Positions 50,382 through 58,929 of a stretch of DNA of 64,000 nucleotides are shown in pieces. This stretch comes from Paenisporosarcina macmurdoensis (GTDB lineage: Bacteria > Bacillota > Bacilli > Bacillales_A > Planococcaceae). The DNA lies in contig NZ_JBHSRI010000007.1 of assembly GCF_042658845.1 (NCBI RefSeq), positions 124,001-188,000 of the forward strand, given 5' to 3'. A program made the translations under genes and the position numbers. Below the pieces are notes generated by a model. That model had not been told where the DNA came from and did no database searches. It saw nothing but the letters and a program-made list of their open reading frames with translations. Within the stretch, counting starts at the first letter, position 1; every line of letters starts with the position of its first letter.

Positions 50382-52079
50382 ATGACAACAAAGCCATGGT
50401 TGGCGCAATATCCACCAGAAATTCCGCATACATTGTCATACGAAGCAATTCCGGTTCAGGAATATTTGACACGTGCTTTTCACGATTATCCTGAAAAAAT
50501 AGCCATACATTTTCTTGGGAAAGATGTCACGTATCGAGAGCTCTATGAATCTTCTTTAAAGTTTGCTAATTATTTACGCTCTCTCGGTATTCAAAAAGGC
50601 GATCGTGTTGCGATTATGTTGCCGAACTGTCCTCAAAATGTTATCGGCTATTATGGGATTTTGTATGCTGGCGCTATTGTGGTTCAAACGAATCCGTTAT
50701 ATACGGAACGTGAAATTGCTTACCAAATGAAAGATTCGGGTGCAAAAGCTATTCTTTCACTCGATATCTTGTATCCACGTATTTCAAAGGTCATTAAAGA
50801 GACAGAATTAGAAAACATTATTATTACTGGCATTAAAGATTATCTTCCATTCCCGAAAAACTTACTTTACCCATTTGTTCAAAAGAAACAATATGGATTT
50901 ACCGTAAAAGTTGAACATCGTGGAATGAATCACTTATTCCCGGAAGTCATGAAGGTAGGGAAAGCTGAAAAAATCGACGTGCCTTTTGACTTTGAAGAAG
51001 ATGTGGCGATTTTACAATATACAGGGGGTACTACTGGATTCCCTAAAGGTGTTATGTTATCGCATAAAAACTTAATTTCGAATGCCACTATGTGTAATGC
51101 TTGGCTATATAAGAGTAAAAAAGGTGAAGGTACGATTTTAGGCATTCTGCCATTCTTCCATGTGTACGGTATGACGACCGTGTTAATATTATCGGTCATG
51201 CTCGGTAACCGGATGGTGTTATTACCTAAGTTTGATGTTGAATCAGCTCTGAAAACGATCGATAAACAAAAACCAACTTTATTCCCAGGTGCACCAACGA
51301 TATATATTGGATTATTAAATCACCCGGACATTGCAAAATATGATTTATCATCCATTGAAGCTTGTTTAAGTGGTTCCGCACCGTTGCCAATTGAGGTGCA
51401 AGACAAGTTTGAAAAAGTCACAGGTGGTAAATTAGTAGAAGGCTATGGCTTAACAGAATCATCTCCTGTCACACACGCAAACTTTGTTTGGGCGAATGAA
51501 CGTATTAAAGGGTCAGTTGGTGTTCCGTGGCCAGATACAGATGCTGCTATTTTCCAAGTGGATTCTACAGAGCCAATGGCAATAGGTGAAATTGGAGAGA
51601 TTTGTGTTCGAGGTCCGCAAATTATGAAAGGCTACTGGAATCGTCCAGAAGAAACCGAACATACAATGCGAGATGGCTGGTTACTGACGGGTGACTTGGG
51701 GTATATGGATGACAAGGGTTACTTCTATGTAGTTGATCGCAAGAAAGATATGATCATAGCGGGTGGATATAATATTTATCCTCGTGAAATTGAAGAAGTT
51801 CTGTACGAACATCCGGCCATTCAAGAATGTGTAGCAGTTGGTGTGCCAGATGCTTATCGTGGAGAAACCGTAAAAGCTTATATTGTCTTAAAAGAAAATG
51901 AACATGTTACTGAAGAAGAGCTAAATGCATTCTGCAGGGAACATTTAGCATCATTTAAAGTTCCAAGAATCTATGAATTTAGAAAAGAGTTACCAAAAAC
52001 AGCAGTAGGTAAAATCCTTCGTCGTACATTAGTAGAAGAAGAGAAAGAAAAATATAAAGAAGCAAGTGCTACGACGTAA
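50382..52079 (+). CDS. lcfA: long-chain fatty acid-CoA ligase
   Basis: 565 residues. The AMP-forming superfamily motifs are 'YTGGTTGFPKGVMLSH' (P-loop), 'GYGLTESSP', 'TGDLGYMDDKGYFYVVDRKKDM' (hinge; core GDLGYMDDKG) and the catalytic Lys in 'PKTAVGKILRR'. It activates fatty acids to acyl-CoA for beta-oxidation. Own promoter, with AAAAAGGGGGAA before the ATG. It heads the cluster lcfA-fadR-fadB-etfB-etfA, the same order as in B. subtilis. FadR next door is the likely repressor. Confidence 0.94.
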   Translation: MTTKPWLAQYPPEIPHTLSYEAIPVQEYLTRAFHDYPEKIAIHFLGKDVTYRELYESSLKFANYLRSLGIQKGDRVAIMLPNCPQNVIGYYGILYAGAIVVQTNPLYTEREIAYQMKDSGAKAILSLDILYPRISKVIKETELENIIITGIKDYLPFPKNLLYPFVQKKQYGFTVKVEHRGMNHLFPEVMKVGKAEKIDVPFDFEEDVAILQYTGGTTGFPKGVMLSHKNLISNATMCNAWLYKSKKGEGTILGILPFFHVYGMTTVLILSVMLGNRMVLLPKFDVESALKTIDKQKPTLFPGAPTIYIGLLNHPDIAKYDLSSIEACLSGSAPLPIEVQDKFEKVTGGKLVEGYGLTESSPVTHANFVWANERIKGSVGVPWPDTDAAIFQVDSTEPMAIGEIGEICVRGPQIMKGYWNRPEETEHTMRDGWLLTGDLGYMDDKGYFYVVDRKKDMIIAGGYNIYPREIEEVLYEHPAIQECVAVGVPDAYRGETVKAYIVLKENEHVTEEELNAFCREHLASFKVPRIYEFRKELPKTAVGKILRRTLVEEEKEKYKEASATT

Positions 52080-52085
52080 CAGTCC

Positions 52086-52148
52086 TTGACAACAGTACTT
52101 CTTCAGTCTAAGATGAAATTGTGAATGAACATTCATTCACAATTTCAT
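52086..52148 (+). promoter_or_regulatory. fadR promoter and FadR operator
   Basis: TTGACA (52086-52091), 17 bp, TAAGAT (52109-52114). Immediately after, 52113-52148 is a palindrome with two exact 16-bp arms around ACAT. Its core TGAATGAACATTCATTCA (52122-52139) fits the known B. subtilis FadR consensus TGAATGANTANTCATTCA at all but the central bases. It covers the transcription start. FadR autorepression, relieved by long-chain acyl-CoA, is the expected circuit. Confidence 0.9.
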
Positions 52149-52166
52149 TTTTTTGGTGGTGATACT

Positions 52167-52748
52167 TTGAAACGAGACAAACCTAAGTTTAAACAAATAA
52201 TCGACGCAGCGGTAGTAGTGATTGCGGAAAATGGGTATCACCAAGCGCAAGTTTCCAAAATCGCGAAACAAGCAGGCGTTGCTGATGGAACCATCTATTT
52301 GTATTTTAAAAACAAAGAAGATATTTTAATATCTGTATTTCAAGAAAAAATGGGTTTATTTGTTGAAAACCTAAAACTCATTATTAATGATGGCACATCA
52401 TCTTCTGAAAAACTACTAAAAATGGTGGAAAATCATTTTCGTGTATTAGCAACAGATCACCATTTGGCCATTGTGACTCAGTTAGAACTGCGCCAATCTA
52501 ATAAAGAAATTCGTTTAAAAATTAATGAAGTGTTGAAAGAGTACTTAATGTTACTCGATGATATTTTGATCGAAGGCATTGAGAACGGCGAATTTAATGC
52601 AGATTTGGATATTCGTCTTGCGAGACACATGGTCTTTGGTACAATTGATGAGACGATAACCACCTGGGTAATGAACGAACAGAAGTATGATTTGATGAAA
52701 TTAGCTCCTAAAGTTCATAAATTATTACTCGGTGGTATGAAAGCATAA
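52167..52748 (+). CDS. fadR: fatty acid metabolism regulator FadR (TetR family)
   Basis: 193 residues from TTG 52167, with GGTGGTG just upstream; homologues begin at the same Lys-Arg-(D/P) point. The TetR helix-turn-helix is 'VSKIAKQAGVADGTIYLYFKNKEDIL'; its core ADGTIYLYFKNKEDI is near identical to B. subtilis FadR (YsiA), as is 'FGTIDETITTWVMN'. It represses beta-oxidation genes and lets go when it binds long-chain acyl-CoA. A 36-bp palindrome with FadR core lies on its own promoter. fadB follows 18 nt later. Confidence 0.95.
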   Translation: MKRDKPKFKQIIDAAVVVIAENGYHQAQVSKIAKQAGVADGTIYLYFKNKEDILISVFQEKMGLFVENLKLIINDGTSSSEKLLKMVENHFRVLATDHHLAIVTQLELRQSNKEIRLKINEVLKEYLMLLDDILIEGIENGEFNADLDIRLARHMVFGTIDETITTWVMNEQKYDLMKLAPKVHKLLLGGMKA

Positions 52749-52766
52749 GTGAAGGGATGGACGTCT

Positions 52767-53540
52767 ATGGAATTTTTAAGTTGGACTGTAGAAAATCACG
52801 TTGCGAAAGTAACGATTAATCGACCACCAGCAAATGCATTATCACGCGGACTTATCATGGAAGTAAACGAATTAATGAATGCTGTTGAGCATGATGATAG
52901 CGTTCGTGTTATCGTTTTGCACGGGGAAGGTCGTTTCTTCTCAGCAGGTGCAGACATTAAAGAATTTACTCAAATTAAAACGGGGGAAGAATTTTCAGCT
53001 CTAGCTGCTAGCGGACAAGAAATTTTTGAACGTCTAGAACGTTTCTCGAAACCAATCATCGCTTCGATTCATGGTGCTGCCCTTGGTGGTGGACTTGAAC
53101 TTGCTATGAGCTGTCACATGCGTATAGTATCTGAAAATGCTAAACTAGGATTGCCTGAGTTACAGCTTGGCTTGATTCCAGGTTTTGCAGGTACTCAACG
53201 TCTTCCGCGTCTAGTGGGTATGCCGAAAGCAGCAGAAATGTTGTTAACAAGTGAACCGATAAGCGGATTAGAAGCCGTTAAATGGGGACTAGCAAACCGT
53301 GCTTTTGCAGAAGAAGAATTACTTGCGAAAACAATGGAGCTGGCTACTAAAATAGCTAAAAAGAGTCCAGTTGCCATGAAAGCTGCGATTGAAATGCTAC
53401 AATTCGCGAAAACTTATGCGTATAATGAAGGTGTGAAAGCTGAAGCACAGTCTTTTGGAACCGTTTTCATATCTGAAGACGCTCAAGAAGGAATTTCTGC
53501 TTTTATTGAAAAACGTGAACCATTGTTCAAAGGAAAATAA
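52767..53540 (+). CDS. fadB: enoyl-CoA hydratase (crotonase family)
   Basis: 257 residues from ATG 52767 with AAGGGA about 9 nt upstream; an earlier in-frame GTG (52749) overlaps that site. Crotonase motifs: oxyanion-hole 'GRFFSAGADIKEF' and 'GAALGGGLELAMSCHMRI', and the catalytic Glu region 'GLPELQLGLIPGFAGTQRLPRLVG' (core GLPELQLGLIPGFAGTQ). It hydrates trans-2-enoyl-CoA in beta-oxidation. In B. subtilis the equivalent ysiB was renamed fadB. Operon with fadR and etfBA. Confidence 0.92.
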   Translation: MEFLSWTVENHVAKVTINRPPANALSRGLIMEVNELMNAVEHDDSVRVIVLHGEGRFFSAGADIKEFTQIKTGEEFSALAASGQEIFERLERFSKPIIASIHGAALGGGLELAMSCHMRIVSENAKLGLPELQLGLIPGFAGTQRLPRLVGMPKAAEMLLTSEPISGLEAVKWGLANRAFAEEELLAKTMELATKIAKKSPVAMKAAIEMLQFAKTYAYNEGVKAEAQSFGTVFISEDAQEGISAFIEKREPLFKGK

Positions 53541-53565
53541 TCACTAGTATTGGGAGGTTTGCAAC

Positions 53566-54339
53566 ATGAATATTTATGTGTTGGTAAAACGTACATTTGA
53601 TACAGAAGAAAAAATTGTCGTTTCAGGTGGCAAGATTCAAGAAGACGGCGCGGAATTTATCATTAATCCTTATGATGAATATGCAATCGAAGAAGCAATC
53701 CGAGTTCGTGAAGCTCACGGTGGCGAAGTGACCGTATTGACAATGGGTGGAGAAGAAGCTGAGAAGCAACTTCGTACTGCACTTGCAATGGGCGCTGATA
53801 AAGCAGTTCTTATTAATACTGAAGATGATTTAGATGAAATGGATCAATTTACAGCTGCTCAAATTATAGCTGATTACTTAAAAGATAAAAATGCAGACCT
53901 AATTTTAGCTGGGAATGTTGCGATTGATGGTGGATCTGGACAAGTTGGACCACGTGTTGCTGACTTATTAGACATCAACTATGTAACGACGATCACAAAA
54001 TTAGAAATCGACGGTACAACCGTTCATATCGTTCGTGATGTAGAAGGCGATTCTGAAGTAATTGAAACGTCACTACCACTTTTAGTTACAGCTCAACAAG
54101 GGTTGAATGAACCGCGTTATCCTTCATTACCTGGGATTATGAAAGCGAAAAAGAAACCGTTAGAAGAAGTTGAATTAGATGATTTAGATATCGATGAAGA
54201 CGATGTTGAAGCTAAAACTGAGACGATTGAAATTTACATGCCTGCGAAAAAAGAAGCAGGTCGCGTATTACAAGGCGATCTATCTAACCAAGTACAAGAA
54301 TTAGTACAATTACTTCGTACAGAAGCAAAAGTCGTTTAA
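53566..54339 (+). CDS. etfB: electron transfer flavoprotein beta subunit
   Basis: 257 residues. The ETF-beta signature region 'VLTMGGEEAEKQLRTALAMGADKAVLI' (core LRTALAMGADKAVLI) and 'ADLILAGNVAIDGGSGQVGPRVADLL' (core DGGSGQVGPRVA) are clear. It carries AMP and pairs with EtfA to take electrons from acyl-CoA dehydrogenases. GGGAGG lies about 9 nt before the ATG. Third gene of the fadR transcript. Confidence 0.95.
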   Translation: MNIYVLVKRTFDTEEKIVVSGGKIQEDGAEFIINPYDEYAIEEAIRVREAHGGEVTVLTMGGEEAEKQLRTALAMGADKAVLINTEDDLDEMDQFTAAQIIADYLKDKNADLILAGNVAIDGGSGQVGPRVADLLDINYVTTITKLEIDGTTVHIVRDVEGDSEVIETSLPLLVTAQQGLNEPRYPSLPGIMKAKKKPLEEVELDDLDIDEDDVEAKTETIEIYMPAKKEAGRVLQGDLSNQVQELVQLLRTEAKVV

Positions 54340-54376
54340 TTTAATCTAAAGATTTGTAATTGGAGGGAAACACATC

Positions 54377-55351
54377 ATGACAAAAAAAGTAATCGTATTA
54401 GGTGAAGCACGCGAAGGCGCTTTACGTAATGTATCTTTTGAAGCAATCGCTGCAGCGAAGAAAATTTCAAGCGGTGGAGAAATTGTCGCAGTTCTTTTAG
54501 GAGACTCTGTACAATCTCTTGCAACTGAAATGATTCATTATGGAGCAGACCGTGTAGTAACTGTTGAACATCCACATTTAAAAACATATACATCTGACGG
54601 CTTCAGCCAAGCATTTATGGCAGTTGTTCAAAGTGAGCAACCAGACGCAGTTGTTTTCGGACATACAGCTCTAGGGAAAGACTTATCACCTAAAGTAGCA
54701 AGTAAATTAAAGTCAGGTCTAATTTCTGACGTAACTTCTATCGAAGGCGAAGGGGCAGATGTTGTTTTCGTTCGCCCAATCTTCTCAGGTAAAGCGTTTG
54801 AGAAAGTGAAAATCAAAGAAGGCATTGATTTTGTAACGATTCGTCCTAACAATATTGAACCTTTAGCACACGATTCTGGCCGTTCTGGTGATGTGTCAGC
54901 TCTCTCTGTTGAAATTACGAACCTTCGTACCATTATTAAAGAAGTCGTGCGTAAATCAACTGAAGGCGTGGATTTATCAGAAGCGAAAGTTATTGTTGCT
55001 GGTGGTCGTGGCGTTAAGAGTGAAGATGGTTTTGAACCATTAAACGAATTAGCAAGAGTATTAGGCGGCGCTGTTGGAGCATCTCGTGGTGCATGTGACG
55101 CTGATTACTGTGATTACTCACTTCAAATTGGACAAACAGGTAAAGTTGTAACACCTGATTTGTATATTGCAGCAGGTATTTCTGGTGCTATCCAACATTT
55201 AGCGGGTATGTCTAACTCGAAAATTATCGTAGCGATCAATAAAGATCCTGAAGCGAATATTTTCAAAGTGGCTGATTATGGAATCGTTGGAGATTTATTC
55301 GAAGTCATTCCAATGTTGACGGAAGAATTCAAAAAACTAAAAGCTAATTAA
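54377..55351 (+). CDS. etfA: electron transfer flavoprotein alpha subunit
   Basis: 324 residues. The C-terminal FAD-binding domain is clear: 'VVAGGRGVKSEDGF'-like 'VAGGRGVKSEDGFEPLNEL', 'LGGAVGASRGACDADY', 'QIGQTGKVVTPDLYIAAGISGAIQHLAGM' (core QIGQTGKVVTPDLYIA) and 'NKDPEANIFKVADYGIVGD'. It passes electrons from acyl-CoA dehydrogenases to the quinone pool via ETF dehydrogenase. TTGGAGGG lies 8 nt before the ATG. It ends the beta-oxidation cluster; a repeat-element hairpin just behind it can terminate the transcript. Confidence 0.95.
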   Translation: MTKKVIVLGEAREGALRNVSFEAIAAAKKISSGGEIVAVLLGDSVQSLATEMIHYGADRVVTVEHPHLKTYTSDGFSQAFMAVVQSEQPDAVVFGHTALGKDLSPKVASKLKSGLISDVTSIEGEGADVVFVRPIFSGKAFEKVKIKEGIDFVTIRPNNIEPLAHDSGRSGDVSALSVEITNLRTIIKEVVRKSTEGVDLSEAKVIVAGGRGVKSEDGFEPLNELARVLGGAVGASRGACDADYCDYSLQIGQTGKVVTPDLYIAAGISGAIQHLAGMSNSKIIVAINKDPEANIFKVADYGIVGDLFEVIPMLTEEFKKLKAN

Positions 55352-55361
55352 TGGTACTTAA

Positions 55362-55550
55362 GGGGCTGTCCAAAAAGTCATGAAATATGACTATGGGCAG
55401 TTCCTTTTTTAATTAAGTGGGGTAGATTTCCGTTTCAGTCGGACGCTTTCCGCGGGGCGGGCGGTGAGCCTCCTCGGTCGCTTCGCGATCTGCGGGGTCT
55501 CACCTGTCCCGCTGATCCCGCTGGAGTCGCCGCCTTCCACTACAATCCTT
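55362..55550. repeat. GC-rich composite repeat element, copy 2 (inverted)
   Basis: Reverse orientation of the 43246 element. The hairpin comes first (55363-55403; GTCAT/ATGAC inside CTGTCC/GGGCAG, then CCTTTTTT), followed by the GC-rich block (about 55430-55550; GACGCTTTCCGCGG..., TGCGGGGTCTCACC, GGAGTCGCCGCCTTCCAC). The hairpin end abuts etfA and doubles as its terminator, mirroring copy 1 at rnhC. Confidence 0.8.
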
Positions 55551-55656
55551 GAGTTGAGTATTAACCAACAAGAAAATCTATCAATTGATTATTGCTGATA
55601 ATTCTAAGTTAAGCTAGAGATAGAACCAACCTAAAATCGTAGTTGCCATTTATAAT

Positions 55657-55955
55657 TAGTTGATTGAAGCGCAGGTGGCGACTTCTGCGGGAATAGCAGA
55701 TGTTTTCTGCACCGAAAGCGAAGCGGCAGGTGCATGAGCTGAAGACCCCGCAGGAAAGATACTGGCGAAGAGCCAGTATCTTTGCGACGAGTAACCGCAG
55801 GAGCACATGTTTCTGCAGTGACGAGGAGACTGAAGCCATGCCCCCGAAAAGCGTCCACCGTAGCGGAAATCAACAGTCTACTATGGCTACTCTTCATAAA
55901 AGGAACTGGCGCACTTTTTCCGCTGGAGTCGCAGCCCTTCACTCCAATCAACTAT
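55657..55955. repeat. GC-rich repeat element, copy 3 with terminal inverted repeats
   Basis: The ends TAGTTGATTG-A-AG (from 55657) and CT-C-CAATCAACTA (to about 55954) are inverted copies; the match runs imperfectly to about 28 bp. The inside is an expanded version of the GC-rich block (GGCGACTTCTGCGGGAA at 55677, GACCCCGCAGGAAAG at 55745, TAGCGGAAATCAAC at 55861) with extra hairpins such as GATACTGGC/GCCAGTATC. A truncated inverted copy follows at about 55898-55955. Open frames here have no ribosome site. From 55956 to 56270 I see no gene or clear signal. Confidence 0.72.
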
Positions 55956-56289
55956 AAGGTATTCATGTGTAAAACAGACAATTAAACTGGTTATAATGTT
56001 CAAATGTAGATGTAGAAAAAAGACTTATTTTCAAGCTTACTAAATATTAGGGACTAACAATGAAGTCCGTTTTTTCTTAAATAATGATTTTCGGTATTTA
56101 AAAGAAAACGAGCGGGAAGCGCATTTGTGCGATAAAAACAGAGTAAATGTTATTTGTTTTGAAATTGAGCAGTAGCGGGTATATGTTTAATAAGGCTTCT
56201 GCTAATAAAAGGTTGAGCAAAAAAGTAGAAGCGTTAATTTCAAGATGCTATACTACGTTTAGAGTTTGTATTTGAAGGAGGAATTTCTT

Positions 56290-56604
56290 ATGGCAATTGT
56301 ACACGGAACAGATCAAAGTTTTTCAAGTGAAATTTCAGATGGCTTAGTATTAGTTGATTTTTGGGCACCTTGGTGTGGACCATGTAAAATGATCGCTCCT
56401 GTTTTAGAGGAACTAGATGCTGAAATGAGCGATACAGTAAAAATCGTAAAAATAGATGTTGATGTAAACCAAGAAACTGCTAGCAACTTCGGAATTATGT
56501 CAATTCCAACATTAGTACTTTTCAAAGATGGGCAACCAGTTGATAAAGTAGTTGGATTTAACCCGAAAGAAGCATTAGTAAATCTTGTTAACAAACACGC
56601 TTAA
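56290..56604 (+). CDS. trxA: thioredoxin
   Basis: 104 residues from ATG 56290 with GGAGGA 7 nt upstream. The redox site W28-C29-G30-P31-C32 is intact, and the cis-Pro is in 'MSIPTLVLFKDG'. It reduces protein disulfides and feeds ribonucleotide reductase. It precedes uvrC, as in B. subtilis, with a terminator between. A -10-like TATACT is at 56249-56254 without a good -35. Confidence 0.97.
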   Translation: MAIVHGTDQSFSSEISDGLVLVDFWAPWCGPCKMIAPVLEELDAEMSDTVKIVKIDVDVNQETASNFGIMSIPTLVLFKDGQPVDKVVGFNPKEALVNLVNKHA

Positions 56605-56638
56605 TTTATAGCAACGTAAGTAATAGCAACATAATATT

Positions 56639-56673
56639 AAAAACCGGGTACCCATGGGCACCCGGTTTTTTTT
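56639..56673 (+). terminator. terminator after trxA
   Basis: AAACCGGGT and ACCCGGTTT enclose a further CCCATGGG palindrome; T-run follows. It ends only 2-3 nt before the uvrC ribosome site. Confidence 0.9.
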
Positions 56674-56691
56674 CAACAGGTGATGACAATT

Positions 56692-58482
56692 ATGAATGAA
56701 TTAATACAACAGAAATGCAGTATTTTACCAGATCATCCTGGTGTTTATTTAATGAAAGACAGACAGGGTACAATTATTTATGTGGGTAAAGCGAAGGTAT
56801 TAAAAAATCGTGTACGTTCGTATTTCACGGGGAGTCATGATGGGAAGACGCAACGTCTCGTTAATGAGATTGTGGATTTTGAATATATCGTGACATCTTC
56901 AGCTATTGAAGCACTCATTTTAGAATTAAATTTAATTAAAAAACACGATCCCAAATATAATGTCATGTTAAAAGATGATAAAACGTATCCGTATATTAAA
57001 ATTACAGGTGAAAAACACCCGAAATTGATTACGACAAGACAGGTCAAGAAGGACAAAGGCAAGTACTTTGGCCCTTACCCAAATGCGTATGCAGCAAGTG
57101 AAACGAAAAAATTACTTGATCGTTTATATCCATTGCGAAAATGCCCGACATTACCAGACCGGGTTTGTTTGTATTATCATTTAGGTCAATGTTTAGCACC
57201 TTGTGTAAAACCGATTGAACAAGATGCGTATCGTGAAATAATCGATGAAATTACACGATTTTTAAATGGTGGTTATCAACAAGTCAAACAAGAATTAACG
57301 GAAAAAATGTCTTCAGCTGCCGAGAATTTAGAATTTGAACGAGCAAAAGAGTACCGTGATCAAATCACACATATTGAAACGGTCATGGAAAAACAAAAAA
57401 TGACGACAAATGATTTTACGGATCGTGATATTTTTGGCTATTCCATTGATAAAGGCTGGATGTGCGTTCAAGTTTTCTTCGTTCGACAAGGAAAATTAAT
57501 TGAACGAGATGTATCGATATTCCCGTTAATCCAAGATCCTGATGATGAATTCTTAACATTCTTAGGCCAGTTTTATGATCAAGCTCATCATATAAAACCA
57601 AAAGAAGTGTTGTTGCCTATTTCAGTTGATTTGGAGATAGCTAATCAACTCCTTGAAATTAAAGTGGCATCGCCAAGTCGTGGCAAGAAAAAACAGTTGA
57701 TTGATCTAGCGATTCAAAATGCGGAAATTGCTGTGCGTGAGAAGTTCCAACTCATTGACCGCCAAGAACAACGAACGATTGGTGCGGTGGAGGAACTAGG
57801 AATAGCTATGAACATTGCACCACCGCTTCGTATCGAAGCATTTGATAACTCTCATATTTATGGAGCCGACGCGGTTTCAGCGATGGTCTCGTTTATTGAC
57901 GGCAGACCGAATAGAAAAGATTATCGTAAATATAAAACAAAAACGGCTGCACGCCATGATGACTACGGGGCGATGCGAGAAGTAATTAGACGCCGTTATA
58001 CACGTGTGTTAAATGACCAGCTACCTTTACCTGATTTAATTGTCATAGATGGTGGGAAAGGTCAGATGGAAAGTGCTCGAGAAATTATTGAAGACGAACT
58101 GGGGTTATCGATTCCAATTGCGGGGCTAGCAAAAGATGCGAAACACCAAACATCGTCTTTGTTATACGGAGAACCTCCAGAAATTATTCCGTTGAAACGA
58201 ACGAGCGAAGGTTTCTATTTACTACAACGGATTCAAGATGAAGTGCATCGATTTGCCATTACTTTCCATCGACAACAACGTGGGAAACAAACGATCGCAT
58301 CAGCTTTAGATGGATTTGAGGGCATTGGTCCGAAACGTAAAAAAATGTTACTCAAACATTTTGGCTCTGTAAAACGAATCAAAGAAGCATCTGTTGATGA
58401 ATTAAAAGGTTCGGGTTTGCCTATGCAAATCGCAGAATCCATGTCTGAATACTTTAAAAATGAAGCATTGTCAAAAGAGTAA
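56692..58482 (+). CDS. uvrC: excinuclease ABC subunit C
   Basis: 596 residues from ATG 56692, about 8 nt after ACAGGTGA; GTG 56680 and ATG 56683 overlap that site. Domains: GIY-YIG nuclease (about 14-92, 'PGVYLMKDRQGTIIYVGKA'), Cys-rich region ('CPTLPDRVCLYYHLGQCLAPC'; core RVCLYYHLGQCLAPC), UVR/UvrB-binding motif (about 195-230), RNase H-like 5' nuclease ('IEAFDNSHIYG', 'VIDGGKGQ') and helix-hairpin-helix at the end ('DGFEGIGPKRKKMLLKHFG'). It makes both cuts in nucleotide-excision repair. Confidence 0.96.
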   Translation: MNELIQQKCSILPDHPGVYLMKDRQGTIIYVGKAKVLKNRVRSYFTGSHDGKTQRLVNEIVDFEYIVTSSAIEALILELNLIKKHDPKYNVMLKDDKTYPYIKITGEKHPKLITTRQVKKDKGKYFGPYPNAYAASETKKLLDRLYPLRKCPTLPDRVCLYYHLGQCLAPCVKPIEQDAYREIIDEITRFLNGGYQQVKQELTEKMSSAAENLEFERAKEYRDQITHIETVMEKQKMTTNDFTDRDIFGYSIDKGWMCVQVFFVRQGKLIERDVSIFPLIQDPDDEFLTFLGQFYDQAHHIKPKEVLLPISVDLEIANQLLEIKVASPSRGKKKQLIDLAIQNAEIAVREKFQLIDRQEQRTIGAVEELGIAMNIAPPLRIEAFDNSHIYGADAVSAMVSFIDGRPNRKDYRKYKTKTAARHDDYGAMREVIRRRYTRVLNDQLPLPDLIVIDGGKGQMESAREIIEDELGLSIPIAGLAKDAKHQTSSLLYGEPPEIIPLKRTSEGFYLLQRIQDEVHRFAITFHRQQRGKQTIASALDGFEGIGPKRKKMLLKHFGSVKRIKEASVDELKGSGLPMQIAESMSEYFKNEALSKE

Positions 58483-58495
58483 TCTTATGATATTG

Positions 58496-58524
58496 TTGAC
58501 ACACTGAAATTGAATCACTAAAAC
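58496..58524 (+). promoter_or_regulatory. lysC promoter
   Basis: TTGACA (58496-58501), 17 bp, TAAAAC (58519-58524). The -10 is weak. Confidence 0.6.
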
Positions 58525-58573
58525 GAGGAAACAAAAGGGTAAGTATTCTTTTGAACACTCTACTAATAAGTGG

Positions 58574-58744
58574 TGATAGAGGTGCGGAAATCATCAGTAA
58601 CCTGCAGGAGGATGAACAGATCCTTTGAGTGCATGTGAAAGGGAAATTCGCCGAAGTCCGACATAGACTGTTTCTAATGTCGTACTGGTTTTGCATTGAA
58701 TAAATGCAGGATTGTCAGAATCTAATTGATTCTGGAGGGCTATC
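58574..58744 (+). ncRNA. lysine riboswitch (L box)
   Basis: The conserved blocks appear in order: GATAGAGGTGC (58574), CAGTAA (58595), GTGAAAGGGAAATTCGCCGAAG near 58635 (over 20 nt; core GGGAAATTCGCCGAAG) and CTGGAGGGCTATC near 58732. GATAG and CTATC close the P1 helix. A terminator follows at 58793. Lysine binding should stabilise P1 and stop transcription ahead of lysC. Confidence 0.95.
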
Positions 58745-58792
58745 TTCACATGGACGCTTCTTTTGAACGGTCATGCATGGAGACAGCTTTTC

Positions 58793-58823
58793 ACGGATAT
58801 TCGTGAATAAGCTGTTTTTTTAT
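58793..58823 (+). terminator. riboswitch expression-platform terminator
   Basis: ACAGCTT and AAGCTGT close a stem containing TTCACGG/CGTGAA-type pairs, with a T-run. This is the lysine-controlled terminator. Confidence 0.88.
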
Positions 58824-58929
58824 ATTGATTTACTAAGTTGAACTTGGCTCTATCGGTATAAGAAAAAACAGAGGTTTGTGCCATTGTTTTTCCTATTTAG
58901 CTTCTTTGGAAATAAAGGGAGAGTTTACA

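Noticed and set aside
55609..55985. Several overlapping small frames on both strands
   Set aside because: Inside the third GC-rich repeat copy; Arg/Ser/Cys-rich translation and no ribosome site.
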